Source: Favolaschia claudopus (Eukaryota > Basidiomycota > Agaricomycetes > Agaricales > Mycenaceae). From it: a stretch of 64,000 nt of DNA. Numbering within the stretch: position 1 is the stretch's first letter; each line of letters opens with the position of its first letter. The notes under the pieces were generated by a model. That model made no database searches. It saw nothing but the letters and a program-made list of their open reading frames with translations, and was not told where the DNA came from. The stretch spans positions 186,001 through 250,000 of the forward strand of contig JAWWNJ010000176.1 of assembly GCA_037176885.1 (NCBI GenBank), read 5' to 3'. The position numbers were made by a program, and so were the translations under genes. Shown in pieces: positions 21,774 to 33,027 of this stretch.

Positions 21774-23660
21774 TTAGTCTACATTCAACTCATCAAAGTT
21801 TCCATCCCCAGCTTTATCTCCTGCTTCAATGCTTCCCGTTTGCGCCAACTGAAAGGCCTTGTAGATGTGCGAGGAAAAGGTGATTGCTGCTAGATAGTTG
21901 GTCGCACCACAAAGTCGAGTCGTACCATGACCCATCGCCAGGTTGAAGGCAAAGAGCGTCCCAGCAGCCTGATGAACAACGACCTTCAGCGTCATGTCGA
22001 CAAAATTACCTCCACCGTTTGCGGGCCACTTGCTGAAGTCCTCAGAAGTAGAATTGATTTGACCAGGTGCGCTGCTCGCATGGGTCTGTGATCGTGTTTG
22101 GCGTAGACCTGGCGTTGCCAATGTCGAGGAAGGCGGAGGGTTGACGGTACGGCCAACATTAAGGCTGATACCGCAGACACCAGACACGTAGCATGGGTCT
22201 TTGTGGTATGAGCTGGGACGATATGAGGTGTGTCAACATGGAAAAGGCGATTCAAATGCTTACGCGGAGTAGCCATAAGTAAAGTAAGCCTCGGGAGGAG
22301 CTCGCTCGAATGCGGGAAAATTGTAAGCCAGGCCACGGAACTGGATCTGGTACCCACTTCCTGGAAAGTCGATTCGCTGAGACAGAATCGGTGAAAAGAT
22401 TATGGACACACCTGCGGCAATGTTCCGCGTGGCGATACGTGGCAATCCGTTCTCCTCGAGGGTATCTTCGATTTTATTGGTTATATCGAGCGGCAACCAC
22501 GCTTTGGCAACAGCCCAAGTGATGGTCACGACTGCGATCACCTCCGTGTCGTGGTCGGCTTTTGTTTCTTCATCGAGATTCTTCGTGTAGCTTTTCGCAA
22601 GCTGAAAGACCCTCAGATCACGAGGTCCAGCATTGTAACCAAGCTGGACCATGGTGCCGTCGCTTTTCGGCTTACATGAAATCAAATCAGCAACAGTTCA
22701 AACGATAACGAAGGAAGACTCACGCGGACATCGCGGCGTTCGTTTACAGCAGTATCAATGACGTCTTGAAACCACTCGCATATGGCTGTGGACTCGGGCG
22801 TACCCTGCTCGCCGAAAACATCGCGCAGAACGATGAGTTCAGCGAAGACGACACTAGCTGAAAATCTGTGAGAAGTCGCTCGCCAAAAAAAGAACTTGGA
22901 ACTCACCATCGTCTTTATCGAAAAAGATGACAGACTCCTCGTCAGTCACGATGTATGGTGCGCTCGGCCTAAACACCACCAAACAAGAACGAAATTTATT
23001 CCACCTGATCAAAACCTTCCCACGACTGATCCTCTGGCCAAAACACTCCGATTAGATAGTAGTACAATCCCTCAAGAGGGATTCTTCATCCGCTCAAAAC
23101 TCACAATAAATACTTTCTCCGCGGGCCCGATTTGAGACATCAGTGATGCAATCAATCAATCAGTCATGTTAGCTTACGGAACATGCCTAATTCAGGTCAC
23201 CGCTGATCTACTCCCTCATTTTATATGCTCTCAGAGACCTCTGAGACCTCGCTGCTACACCAATTGAGGTTTCCTGTTATGTTTTAACTCTGCCTGGCCC
23301 CAATTGTGCAGCAAAAAATACATTTTAAATTTAAATTTTTTCCTTCGGTCGATTTGAGACATCAATGATCCCATCAATGATGGGACCTATTTGGTGGTGT
23401 TTAGGCCGAGCGCACCATAGAACCCAGCAGCCTCGTCGCATACAAAATCATTAGCAAAAGGGCGAGAAGCAGTGTCAGCGAGGACAGTCCGGATAGGCGG
23501 GCCGAAAGATAAGTCCCGTTTGCGCTCGATGATGCGAGGATTAAGAAGGGTACCAATCGGGGCCGTGGGATCGATGGGACAGCCAGCAAGAAAATCAGCG
23601 ATGGTCTTCGGCTCTTTATTGGCAAGATGAAGCTTATAGACCTGGGTTTCGATCTCCTCT
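21774..23660 (-). pseudogene. unknown multi-exon gene, interrupted by a TA element
   Basis: Minus-strand coding pieces run from about 23660 down to stop 21774. In order they read EEIETQVYKLHLANKEPKT, TLLNPRIIERKRDLSFGPPI, YIVTDEESVIFFDKDD, ELIVLRDVFGEQGTPEST, GTMVQLGYNAGPRDLRVFQL, ENGLPRIATRNIAAGVSIIF, KDPCYVSGVCGISLNVGRTV and MTLKVVVHQAAGTLFAFNLA. Introns are likely at 22213-22263, about 22674-22725 and about 22869-22908. The TA element at 22956-23417 splits it; removal with one TA gives EAAGFYIVTDEE in frame. Apart from this the frame looks well kept. I do not recognise the family and see no signal peptide, membrane segment or catalytic motif. The 5' end is uncertain; an upstream piece beginning MSEAVELNLAHTT near 23854 could belong to it. 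Confidence 0.55.
22956..23417. mobile_element. TA-flanked inverted-repeat element, 462 bp
   Basis: The ends are tggtgcgctcggcctaaaca and its reverse complement, between TA at 22954-22955 and 23418-23419. The repeats are about 28 bp and near-perfect. It lies in an exon of the unknown gene 21774-23660. No internal coding capacity is seen. Confidence 0.8.
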
Positions 23661-24339
23661 AATGAATCCAGTCACACAAACAGCATTGAGAGCAGCCAGC
23701 AAATGCAGATCGGCCCCTGTGCGACTTGTGAGGGAGGATAAGCAAGTGCAGGTTGACGCTCCTAGGCAATTCCAGTTTATGGTCGCCATTCATGTTGACA
23801 CTCGTAGTATGAGCCAAATTCAACTCAACAGCTTCAGACATAAGAAGAGCACCGGCGATAAAGGACTTGGGGATTGCGCTCGTAGCCGGATTGCAGAGCA
23901 CGGTTGAATAGAGGATAAGATAGCAATATCCCAAATGAGTTAAGTGTCAACGAAGGATGTTCTGTCCAATACAGCTGGGAAAGCGAGTATGTAGTACTGT
24001 AGATGATGACACTCACTCCTGGGGAACATCAATTTTTCATGGAAGAATAAGCAGAGCATTCAAGGTCGTACTCGTAGGGAGATACCAAGTTTCACCGAGC
24101 AGAAATTCCAGTCCGCCGAATCGAGATTCTTCTAAGACAAACAGAAACAAAAACTGAAAACTGGAAGCCAGAACAATGCAAAATGAGACTTGAGAAGCTG
24201 CACTCCCAGTGGCGGAGGGCAAGACAGAGCAAGCTGCAATAAGCACGCGCAGGAGGACGGTAGACGGAAACAACAACCGGATGCCGGGATAACCGTTAAC
24301 CGAAGCCGGTTTGACAGTTGTCTCGAGACAAAGACAAAA
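23661..24339. other. junction region, no clear gene
   Basis: The left part may hold a 5' exon of the unknown gene. The right part leads into the decayed exonuclease-transposase gene. Frames here overlap on both strands and give no domain. Confidence 0.35.
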
Positions 24340-24817
24340 GACAAAGACGATTACGGCACACTCTGAATTGTATAATAGATTCATGACAGCAAATTTCGTT
24401 CCTTGCTGTGATGCAAGAAAAGCATGTGTGAAGTCCGAGTCCGTCAAAGAATTATATGGGAGAATGCCTGCCTCGTTTCGTGTCTTCTCTGTAAGTGCCA
24501 GAATCCCAACTGTTTCATCACCGGGGATATACAGATCACCATTAGTCCAGCCTCGGAGTATGGGGGCTTTAGGTATGAATTTTTTAGCATTCTCAAGAGA
24601 GATCTGTAGCCTGTTCATGATCTCAACATTGTAATGACCTTGATATGTTTTCCCACTGCGATTTAAAGTTCCGACGACAAGATTGTGAATAAAAACATAG
24701 TCCTTGATCCTAGCAGCAGCATGGCGGATTGATGTTCCAGATTTTGGCATTCGATCTCGGAGATTTTTATGGATAGCACCTTCTGGATTGTTTGTACCGC
24801 GGACACAACGGTATATG

Positions 24818-25198
24818 CAGTGACCGGCCGAAGGGCAAAGGCCTTAAAAGCTATAGCCCTATAGGTGGGCTATAATGAGGCCTATAGCATTCGTCGAACA
24901 AGTCTGAAGGCCTTAAAGAGGGCTATAAAGTCACATGTCTTTGCTCCAGTCAACAGAAGCAGCGAGCGGGTGAGTGGCACTAGCTAAGGTGCTGAACAGC
25001 AATTCATTTCGTCTGAAGGTTGATTCTGCTGTGTTTTCAAAGGTTTTTCTTCCAAAAATAATTGCAGCTTGAGGCGTGGTCCAAGCGCTAACACGTGACA
25101 TTTATAGGCCTATAAAGCCTTATAGCTATAGGCCTTTGCCCTTTAAAAGGGCTTTAGGGTCCGCCGACCCACTTTTAAGGCCTATAGGACGGTCACTG
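24818..25198. mobile_element. hAT-like non-autonomous element, 381 bp
   Basis: Terminal repeats begin CAGTGACCG and end CGGTCACTG (one inner mismatch), flanked by a perfect 8-bp duplication, ggtatatg (24810-24817 and 25199-25206). The interior is full of ggccttaaaa / ttataggcc-like inverted pieces. Leaving it out with one duplication restores LPIYRCVRGTNNPEG in the interrupted gene. Confidence 0.85.
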
Positions 25199-26802
25199 GG
25201 TATATGGGAAGCTTGGTCTTGCCCTCAATATACATCTGGTAATAGAGCTGAACACCTGGAGGGATAACAATCCTAACTTGATAGCCTTAAGAACATTTTT
25301 TGAATCATGCCAAGCTTGTGGATTAAACAGTGGGCTATTTGTCTTAGAATCCCGCTGTGGACCATACAGCCTGAAAACCTCATTAACCGCATCATATAGT
25401 TTATCAGGAGGTGGTGCAGTTTGCCGGCAACGATGCCAAAGCCAGCGAGCGTTACATCGGATTTGACGGTCCCAAGACAATTTTTTTTGGGTTTTCAGAT
25501 AAGTGTCGATCCGAGCTTTGTCTTCTTCATCAGGAATGAAGATAGCGTCTCGCAGTGCAGTTCCAAATAAACGCCGCAATCCATGCTCCTTGGGAACTTT
25601 TATCCGAGCCATAGCATGCCATACATCCATGATTACACGGCTCCGGACCTCTAAAGGACAGTTGGAAAATTCTGGGTCTTCCAGACGTGCAAGTGCAGTA
25701 TCCAAGGCCACCTGATCTGAATCATTGAGGTTGTCAGAATCACATCCAGGTGGAGCACTGTCTATCTCATTCATCCATGAATTAGCAGCATCCGGGATTG
25801 GCCTGAGCTTCACGAGAGAGAGGATTTGTAAGCAAGCCATTGATATATTGGGCATGAACTTCAAAACGAAGCTCGCTGCACTCCGCCCAAAGGCGAGGGA
25901 GCCAAGGCAGCCTCTACATCACTACAGGATACAGAACAAAACCGTAGCTAAATACAGATTAGGTTATTATATAAAGGAACAAGATAATCTGTAACCTACC
26001 TGTGTACCTTGTTTCGTGCATATACAATATCAAATGGAGTCTTTCCGAATGTTTCAAGAGCCTTGTTATTATGGAGTGGTAGCAGAGCAGCAGGCACACA
26101 AAATCTAGAAATAGTGATCCGAACACGGGTTCCTGTGACAGGGGGAGCTCCAGGAATTGGTACGGAGATATTTGAAATATTTCCATATGCAATGATCTGG
26201 CCATCAGTGTTCTGCCAGTGAACAGAAACGGAGGTACCACTAATTTTGCCTGGAATGTCTGTCATAGAGAGACGATCATAGATATACAAAGAGGCAAGAG
26301 CATCAAGTGCCGCATATGAAACTTGCTCTGCTGAACACTAGTGTCTCACGGTTCCAATTATTGCTGACTCTTATAGAGTTTCCATCTCGATCTGCTGGTT
26401 GCTTTTCTAGCTTCTTTCCCAAGATACGAGCACAAAGATCAGCCAGTCCTGTTCTTGCATCAGTGATGGCTCTTGCATCCTTTGCCATTTTTGCAAGATC
26501 TACACCGCCACAAAACGGTCCCCTCTTTGTCTCATTCTCAAGGCGTGTCAAATCTTGCTTGGCCTGTTGCCAGGAGATTGATTAACGCTTGGGGAAGTTT
26601 GCCCCCAAAATGGCTGATTTGAAATATGTTCACCCAATGTTTATATGCAATCTGTATGATGGCCGTAGGATTGCTTGCCTTCGAATGTGTGTCAAAGTTC
26701 CATTCAGCATCAAATCCAGCTACCAATTTGTCCTCTGGATCATCTGCATTGAGATCGTGCATGATCTTCGCTATTTCAGTTTCTATTCCAGCCAAGGGTA
26801 TT

Positions 26803-27080
26803 CCGATCCGCGAAATCCGGATATCACCTCGAATTTTTTTTTCCAGCGACTTCGGCAGACCCCTCCCCTCATGTTTTCCGTAATATTCCCATATGCTGCA
26901 GCTTCACGTCAGTTTTTCCCACCGGCTAATTTGTTAGCTTTATCAAGTTTATTTTATTTTCGGCAAATTTTCGGACTCAACATCAGCATTTGAAGCAAAG
27001 AACCTGTTGTTTTGCACATTTCCATGTACCTGCACTGTGCAAAATTGATATTTCTGAATGTCAGCAACCTGTCTTCAGAT
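26803..27080. repeat. block shared with 37630-37900
   Basis: About 270 bp, same orientation, includes ccgatccgcgaaatccg, gactcaacatcagcatttga and tgtgcaaaattgatatttct (one mismatch in the other copy). On the minus strand its left end codes SLEKKIRGDIRISRIGIPLA, directly continuous with the exonuclease start, so it belongs to the exonuclease-transposase element rather than being an independent insertion. Confidence 0.65.
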
Positions 27081-27164
27081 GGTGAAGCAAAGTGAGGGTG
27101 ACAAGAGGGTGAGGTATGTCGAATATCGCCTGTACCGCTAGAGCAGAAAATACGAGGAATATTA

Positions 27165-27366
27165 TAGAGTTTGTGCGAGCGACCCAGGTCGCTTTTCGAT
27201 CGCTCAGATCTCTGCAAGAACAGATACCAGGTGTGGACTCTAAGCGACCTAGAAGAGTATTGCCCTAGGGCATTGCTAGGTCGCTGAGACTTCACACCTG
27301 AGACTGCTTGTTGTGGAGATCTGAGCGGTCCCAAAGCGACCCGGGTCGCTTCGCACAAACCCGCTA
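27165..27366. mobile_element. 202-bp palindromic element, copy 1
   Basis: One of three copies of exactly 202 bp in the window. Almost the whole element folds back on itself: gcgacccaggtcgc at the left pairs with gcgacccgggtcgc at the right, and inner arms are taagcgacct / aggtcgct. The flanks are tta (27162-27164) and ttg, a decayed 3-bp duplication. It lies between the DDE-like and exonuclease parts of the gene above. Confidence 0.75.
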
Positions 27367-29234
27367 TTGAAGTAAAATGAGGGTGATTTGGAGGATATGT
27401 GCTCGGACTCGGAAACTCGATAACTCGGTATCTCGGTGGCTAGAAGCCCACTGGCGACGTCCCACAAAGGAACAGTGGATTCACTCTCTGGAACCCTAGC
27501 GCTCGTGCGCTACACTGGCCGCGATGGTGGTGGTACGAAGGTAAGATTGCACGATCATCTCCTATCTACGACAGCTCTAGCTACTGATCGTAAACAGGAA
27601 ATAATTAGCAGCGGGTGTGAACGGAGTAAAGTAGAGAATGTGACGTGCGGGGTAGCTTCCCCTTCCACATCAGCAGCCGGATTATCAGTGAAGAAGACTT
27701 CTGGTTGAGATTGGCCGTAACGATCTAGATTCTGTCGAACTTTCTGTAGAGCAGATTCAAACTCCGCATGAGAGCTAGTAGCAACAAATGCCAGCACACG
27801 AGCCTCTCCAAACTCATTTGTCAGAGTTAAAGTAGCAGCAAATACTGATTCGCCATTGATTTTCATCATTTGTTTTGTTGTTTTGTAATGATGATCAATA
27901 ACACCAATGCGAAGACTTTTCATTGCGGCTTGTTGATCCATAGATCTCCCATGTTCCTCGATGTAGACATCATACATCATTCGAAGCCAAGTGCTGCTAG
28001 GAACAAATCCAGCATATCCTTTGGAATCATCAAAGCTGCTGAGCTCAGTGAAAGTTGGTAAATCTGCAGCTTTACAGATGTCAGAAATCATTCCCCCGTG
28101 CCATGACTCCATCAAGATATTGAGCATGTAGTTTGTCAAAGTGAAGCCTGTGTAGCACCTGGAGACTATTGGAAAATTGCTTGGATCCCAATCCATAGTG
28201 GAACATTGTTCGCATGAGCTCGAACAGAGGCTTAGCCATAGCTGCTCTATGACTCAGGTAGGCAGGGAATTCATCGACAAGGTATCTAGGAAGGCCTTTC
28301 ATGATTTCTTTATTCCAGCTCGTGAACGTCACAGTGAGTTTGCCTGCTGGCGATTTGCATTTAGTGCATCTATAACGCCGCCCTATGAGATAAAAGCAAC
28401 CATGCATGTCAACCACACGTCGTGGCCGAGTGTACCCATGATAAACCAATTGAGTTTTGCACGATTCGTTGGGGCAGCAAACATCTACAAAATAAAATGG
28501 ATCCCAGTAGAAGAAGCGCGGATTGTACAGTGCCTCTGCATATGGCTTTGCAGCAGAGGATAATCTAGCCTTCGAATGTCCACCTAGGAAAAAGATACTA
28601 GAGCGCTGTGGAACCCAGAATGACTCGTGCTTCTTATATTGCTTGTCTGCATCATTTGTAGTAAATCTGTCATATGCATCTTTGAGAAATGGTGGCAAGG
28701 CAGCTCTCCTCCCTGTAGCTTCGTCTTCAAGGTCATCAGAGGATGAGTCCTCTTGTGCACCTTGGCCATCTCCGTTGAGACCCAAAGTTCCTTCATCAAC
28801 ATCTAGATCATTATCATCCAATATCTGTTCAGAGTCAAGATCTGGAACTATGTAATCCACTCTAGGTTGTGAAGGTGCTGAATTTGAGGTTGAAAACACG
28901 GTAGAAGCTTTATCTAGAGCTGTAGAGAAAGACTCTTGATGAATATTAGCACCTAGACCCCAGTCTCCTAGATGTCTTTGACGGGGAGTGCCAGAACCTG
29001 AAGGAAGAGCTGAGATCTGAATTCGGGGAACACTTGAGGGTGCCTCTGTAAATCCCTGCCAGTTTTTATAAGCCTTTTTCTAGCATTCAACAAAATACTC
29101 ACTCGGTTGCCTGTATATTGTTTGTTGATCGCTGGTCTGCCCACAGATTTCTTTGCTTTTTCACGGTCCGCATCACTATGTTGAGTAGAAGGACGGCCTC
29201 TTCGAGTGGCTGGAGAATTGTAAGTTCTTGACAA

Positions 29235-29991
29235 TACATAGACAGTTTTTGTGGCTACAAACCAGCTCCGCTGTCAACCCATGTGATTGTCGAGCTAGAT
29301 TGCGCTAGATCCTCTTGAGCTAGCCACAACATTGATTAATACTCTTGGGTAGTAAAATGAGAAGCCTTACAGCTGTCATTGAAAGTATACTGAACTGAAA
29401 ATAATTCAGAGGTGAGTTTGAGCATTTAAATAGAAATAAAACTCTTACTGAATTGTTGGTCAGAACCTTTCCCAGTTGGAGGTTGAACATGGGGATGGAC
29501 TGTAGTCCATTTTAGGAAAGTCGCTACGACGGCCATCACACACCGAAAACTTTGCGCGCTCGCCTTTAGCTGGATGGTAGAGTTGACTGCTAAAACTGAG
29601 CTGTATCAAGAGAGACTTCATATTCAGAGTCAACCTGCACACTATCTTGCTATTTGTCCGCCGACAGTTGGTAAATCACGTATAAGCATGTTTCACCAAA
29701 CAATGAAAGAAATTTTGACCTTTAGCCGCTGCTAAAATGAGATTGCTTGCATCACGGCACGCATATAGTGTTCCAAACATATTTTGAGGCTCAGAGGTCT
29801 GTTGAAGTATACTGGCGTCCAGCCGAGACGGTCCGTAGATCCGCGTTCAACACGCGATAACCTCATGTAAACTAGTGATAGAGATCATCGATTCTTGGCC
29901 TTTTGCTCTCATCCCGCCTCTGCGCGTTGCTGCCCCGGTGTCGATATCCAACAAGGTCTAAGTACCAGTATGCTCAGAGGTATCGAAAGTA
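29235..29991. other. no gene seen
   Basis: Upstream of the exonuclease-transposase gene. No domain, no terminal repeat found. Confidence 0.4.
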
Positions 29992-30326
29992 CAGTTGCGG
30001 CGGAATCAAATTACTTACCAAATATGGAAATTCTCATCATAACTGCCCAACCCGCCCAGAAAAGCCACCCACGGCTAGGTTGGAATGGCACAGAAGACCT
30101 GTATTACACTAATTGAATACGTCTACGCGCAAAAACCAGCCAAATTCATCATATTTTTGACCGATTTTGGCTCCACTGCTGCTATCCGGCCAAAATCAAC
30201 CCGGATTTTTCTGCACACATGGAGCCTCTAAGTATGCCACATGAAACAGCTATTTATCTGGGTGCAAAAGGAGGGGATTGATGAGAATTTCCATATTTGG
30301 TAAGTAATTTGATTTCGCCGCAACTG
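29992..30326. mobile_element. inverted-repeat element, 335 bp
   Basis: Ends are cagttgcggc plus about 40 further matching bases (including attacttaccaaatatgg) and the reverse complement. The left side has TA at 29990-29991; the right side has tg, so that duplication is lost. The outer sequence is shared with the element at about 32454-33027. Confidence 0.65.
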
Positions 30327-31517
30327 TGACTCACAGTTGCGGTGAGTGGCAGGGTTTCCAAATGGAGTGAATTTCAAACTCCGCAGTGATCGATGTCGCT
30401 CCTCCACGGGACCCCTTATTGCAGTTTGCATATGTATTGGCACAGCCGCATTTTGTAGAATTTTGAGTTGCCTCAGTATATGATTTATTCCTCCCTCAAT
30501 TCCGGGTGGATTCCTTTGAGACCATAACCAAAATTTACCGTTTTGGGAGGCGCATCCAGCCATACCAAATTTTATAGCTAAATACGCGTGTCTAAAAATC
30601 TCAATATCCTTCAATAACCGTTCGGCGCGTGAATTTACACGGTGAGATCAGGGTGCTTTGAGGTAAAAGTTCAAGGTATAAACTGTTTGAATACCTCCCG
30701 GCTACACACCTCTGAAGTTTGGAACAAAATGAGGGCGGATTGACGCGGCCGCGACGCGTCGAAGAAGGCCAATCAATGCGCTGATCGGACGGGTTGCCAC
30801 CGCGAAAGCTCAGTGCAGGAAGAAAGGGCTGCTTGCTCAAAGGTCAATAGCGTACCCCAAATGCCTTCTCAACGCTCTGGGTCCACGCTTAGCGGAGCTT
30901 TGAGGAACAACACCTTGTAGTGACACACCAGGGCCACTGAGTGTACCCCGTTCAAGGTACCACTGGCGGCATCTCAGCAGGTAAGAGCCTCTTCATGATC
31001 TACGGGGCGCTCCAAGACATCGAGAAAGGGCCCAAGCTTGATTGCAGAGAGCTGATTGCTTTCCCTCCTCTCGCCGACGAACAAGCGCCAAGTCAGCAGT
31101 CGCCGCGATAAGTGAAATTTTCAAATTATTTACGTGAATATTGCCGGGCTCACTACAAATCCAGGCATTCTTATAACAGTAGGAAACTTTCTTGTTTCTT
31201 GGTGGCAAAAGTCGAGCCTAAAGACTCAAGGACTTTCTTGCTTTATGGGTGTGAATGCATTTCATAGCTTTTAGATGGCTGAAAGCAGATTCCGGAACGC
31301 ACAGGACCACACTGCAGGTGACGCAATGATTTATCACCGTGCTCGCGATTTGCACCGAGTTTCCATTGAACCAAGAGCTTCTGCTTGCAATGTGCCGGCG
31401 TGGGATGAGTTCGGCACAATAAATTTAATAATGATAAGATAGGGTGCCCTGGGGTATTTCCCCGTGAGGAATCTACTGAAGGTCGATGACGAGCAGCGTC
31501 TTGAGTAGTAATTAATA
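30327..31517. other. no gene seen
   Basis: Frames on the minus strand (for example 30228-30614, 30601-30840) carry no recognised domain. Nothing supportable. Confidence 0.35.
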
Positions 31518-32170
31518 CAGTCGCAAACCCCGAAGCGAAACGTTTAGCATTTTCGCTTAATTGTGGATGGACTAGGAAGCGGAAACAGGTCGCGTTTGTT
31601 ATACAAGCTTGAGCACCCCGCCTTCGGCAGGGCCGGCTCGCTGCGCTCGCGTCCCTCCCTACGCCTGGTGCACAGCTTGTCGGGGAACCCCGCGCGGATT
31701 TTTTTTGTTTTCTGTCAAAAGTCACGAGACTGATGGCCTGGCCCTCGTTTCAAGTATAGGAAACTTATAGTTTATTCTCCTGGCTACCACTTACAATCAA
31801 GAATCAAGTCAATCGACTATGTTTTTGTTGAGAACGAGGGCAATTTGTGGGGCGAGTCAAATATCACCAAATAACGTGATAGCGAAACACTACTCGGCAT
31901 GACCAAAAGTAACCGGAATTGTGGGGAATTTCAATGGTCAACCAGCTTTGATGGGTGCAGCTCTTACCTATCCTATGTCTTCTCTAACTTGTATGACATA
32001 AACGCCGAGTGGAACATCGGACAGCCAGATAAATATTCGAAATTCAGCAATTTCCCGATTTGGCAATATTTGTGTTTTCAAGACTGCAGATATTGGGTCA
32101 ACGAGTACTTGGAAAATAGGATGTGGGTCTTATGATGGTGTACATAAAATGCCAGAATTTAGCATCCTAA

Positions 32171-32372
32171 TAGCGGGTTTGTGCAAAGCGACCCGGGCCG
32201 CTTTGGGACTGCTCAGATCTCGACAACGAGCAGTCTCAGGTGTGAGGTCCCAGCGACCTCGGAATGCCCCATGGCAATACTCTTCTAAGTCGCTTAGAGC
32301 TCCCACCTGGTATCTGTCGTTGCGGAGATCTGAGCGGTCGAAAAGCGACCTGGGTCGCTCGCACAAACTCTC
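32171..32372. mobile_element. 202-bp palindromic element, copy 2 (reverse orientation)
   Basis: Flanked by taa at 32168-32170 and 32373-32375. A direct repeat of the host sequence at about 33028-33075 lacks the element and reads catcctaatctccggc, exactly the predicted empty site with one taa. This proves the element ends and the 3-bp duplication. Confidence 0.85.
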
Positions 32373-32453
32373 TAATCTCCGGCTTTTGTGAGACGTTAAA
32401 ATCACATAATGTTCAACCATCATAACATAAATAAATAATTGCAATTCAAAATG

Positions 32454-33027
32454 GTGAGTTGCGTGTCCCTACCATAAAAGGAAATTCAAATCAATCTCGA
32501 CCTTTTCCCACATTAGAGAGTTCGTGCGAGCGATGCAGGTCGCTTTTCGACCGCTCAGATCTCCGCAACAAAAGATATCAGGTGTGAGCTCTAAGCGACC
32601 TAGAAGAGTATTGCCCTGGGGCACTCCTAGGTCGCTGGGACTTCACACCTGAGACTGCTCGTTGTCGAGATCTGAGCGGTCCCAAAGCGACCCGGGTCGC
32701 TTTGCACAAACCCGCTATTATTGGAGGTCTTTAGTCGAACAGAAGATGTAGGACGATAGTGTGTCAAGAAATATGGTACTGCATTGCTTGAGCAAATTTT
32801 ATTTTGCGGCTTTTTCGCCGTGTTTGCCTCAGATTGTATTCAGATAGCTGGAGCATTAAATCACTCCTTACTGGGTGAAATAGAAAATCTACAAGTCCAG
32901 GGTAGGTCCTAGATGTCTCCCCATTCTTTCTATCACCAAAAATCTGCTTCAAAGTATGTGTGGTTGGGCAAAAGGTCGAGATTGATTTGAATTTCCTTTT
33001 ATGGTAGGGACATTTGATTTTGCCGCA
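32454..33027. mobile_element. inverted-repeat element containing a palindromic element
   Basis: The left end (tgtccctaccataaaaggaa) pairs with the reverse complement near 32985-33008. The right outer end has the extra ttttgccgcaactgta shared with the element at 29992-30326, and about 13 bases are missing at the left end. It contains the 202-bp element at 32516-32717. Confidence 0.55.
32516..32717. mobile_element. 202-bp palindromic element, copy 3
   Basis: Flanked by tta at 32513-32515 and 32718-32720. Same orientation as copy 1, with about 10 percent divergence by eye. The exact equal length of the three copies and the tta/taa duplication suggest a PIF/Harbinger-type source of transposase; the assignment is inference. 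Confidence 0.8.

Larger units (their letters stand above)
24340..29234 (-). pseudogene. transposase-like gene: zinc ribbon, DDE-like core and DEDDy 3'-5' exonuclease
   Basis: Decayed minus-strand gene. From the 5' side: AT-hook-like RRGRPST and VGRPAI (29234-28968); an acidic leader and a zinc-ribbon-like region (CCPNESCKTQLVYHGY ... YRCTKCKSP, about 28350-28480) resembling DUF6729 proteins; a DDE-like core with IGVIDHHYK near 27895, VLAFVATSSHAEFE and EVFFTDNPAAD near 27680; an RNase-H-fold exonuclease with GFDAEWNFD near 26710, QDLTRLENET near 26540 and YAALDALASLYIYDRL near 26310, giving the D-E, D and Y-x3-D motifs; then a long C-terminal part (VRSRVIMDVWHAMARIKV, DYVFIHNLVVGTLNRSG). Frame breaks sit near 26550 and 26350. 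It is also split by a hAT-like element (24818-25198) and a 202-bp palindromic element (27165-27366). Similar exonuclease proteins occur in many copies in Agaricomycetes; the DDE reading is my inference. Confidence 0.65.

Noticed and set aside
31243..31725. 160-codon minus-strand open frame
   Set aside because: It crosses the end of the 2105-bp TA-flanked element at 31518, so it cannot be an old gene, and it has no motif.
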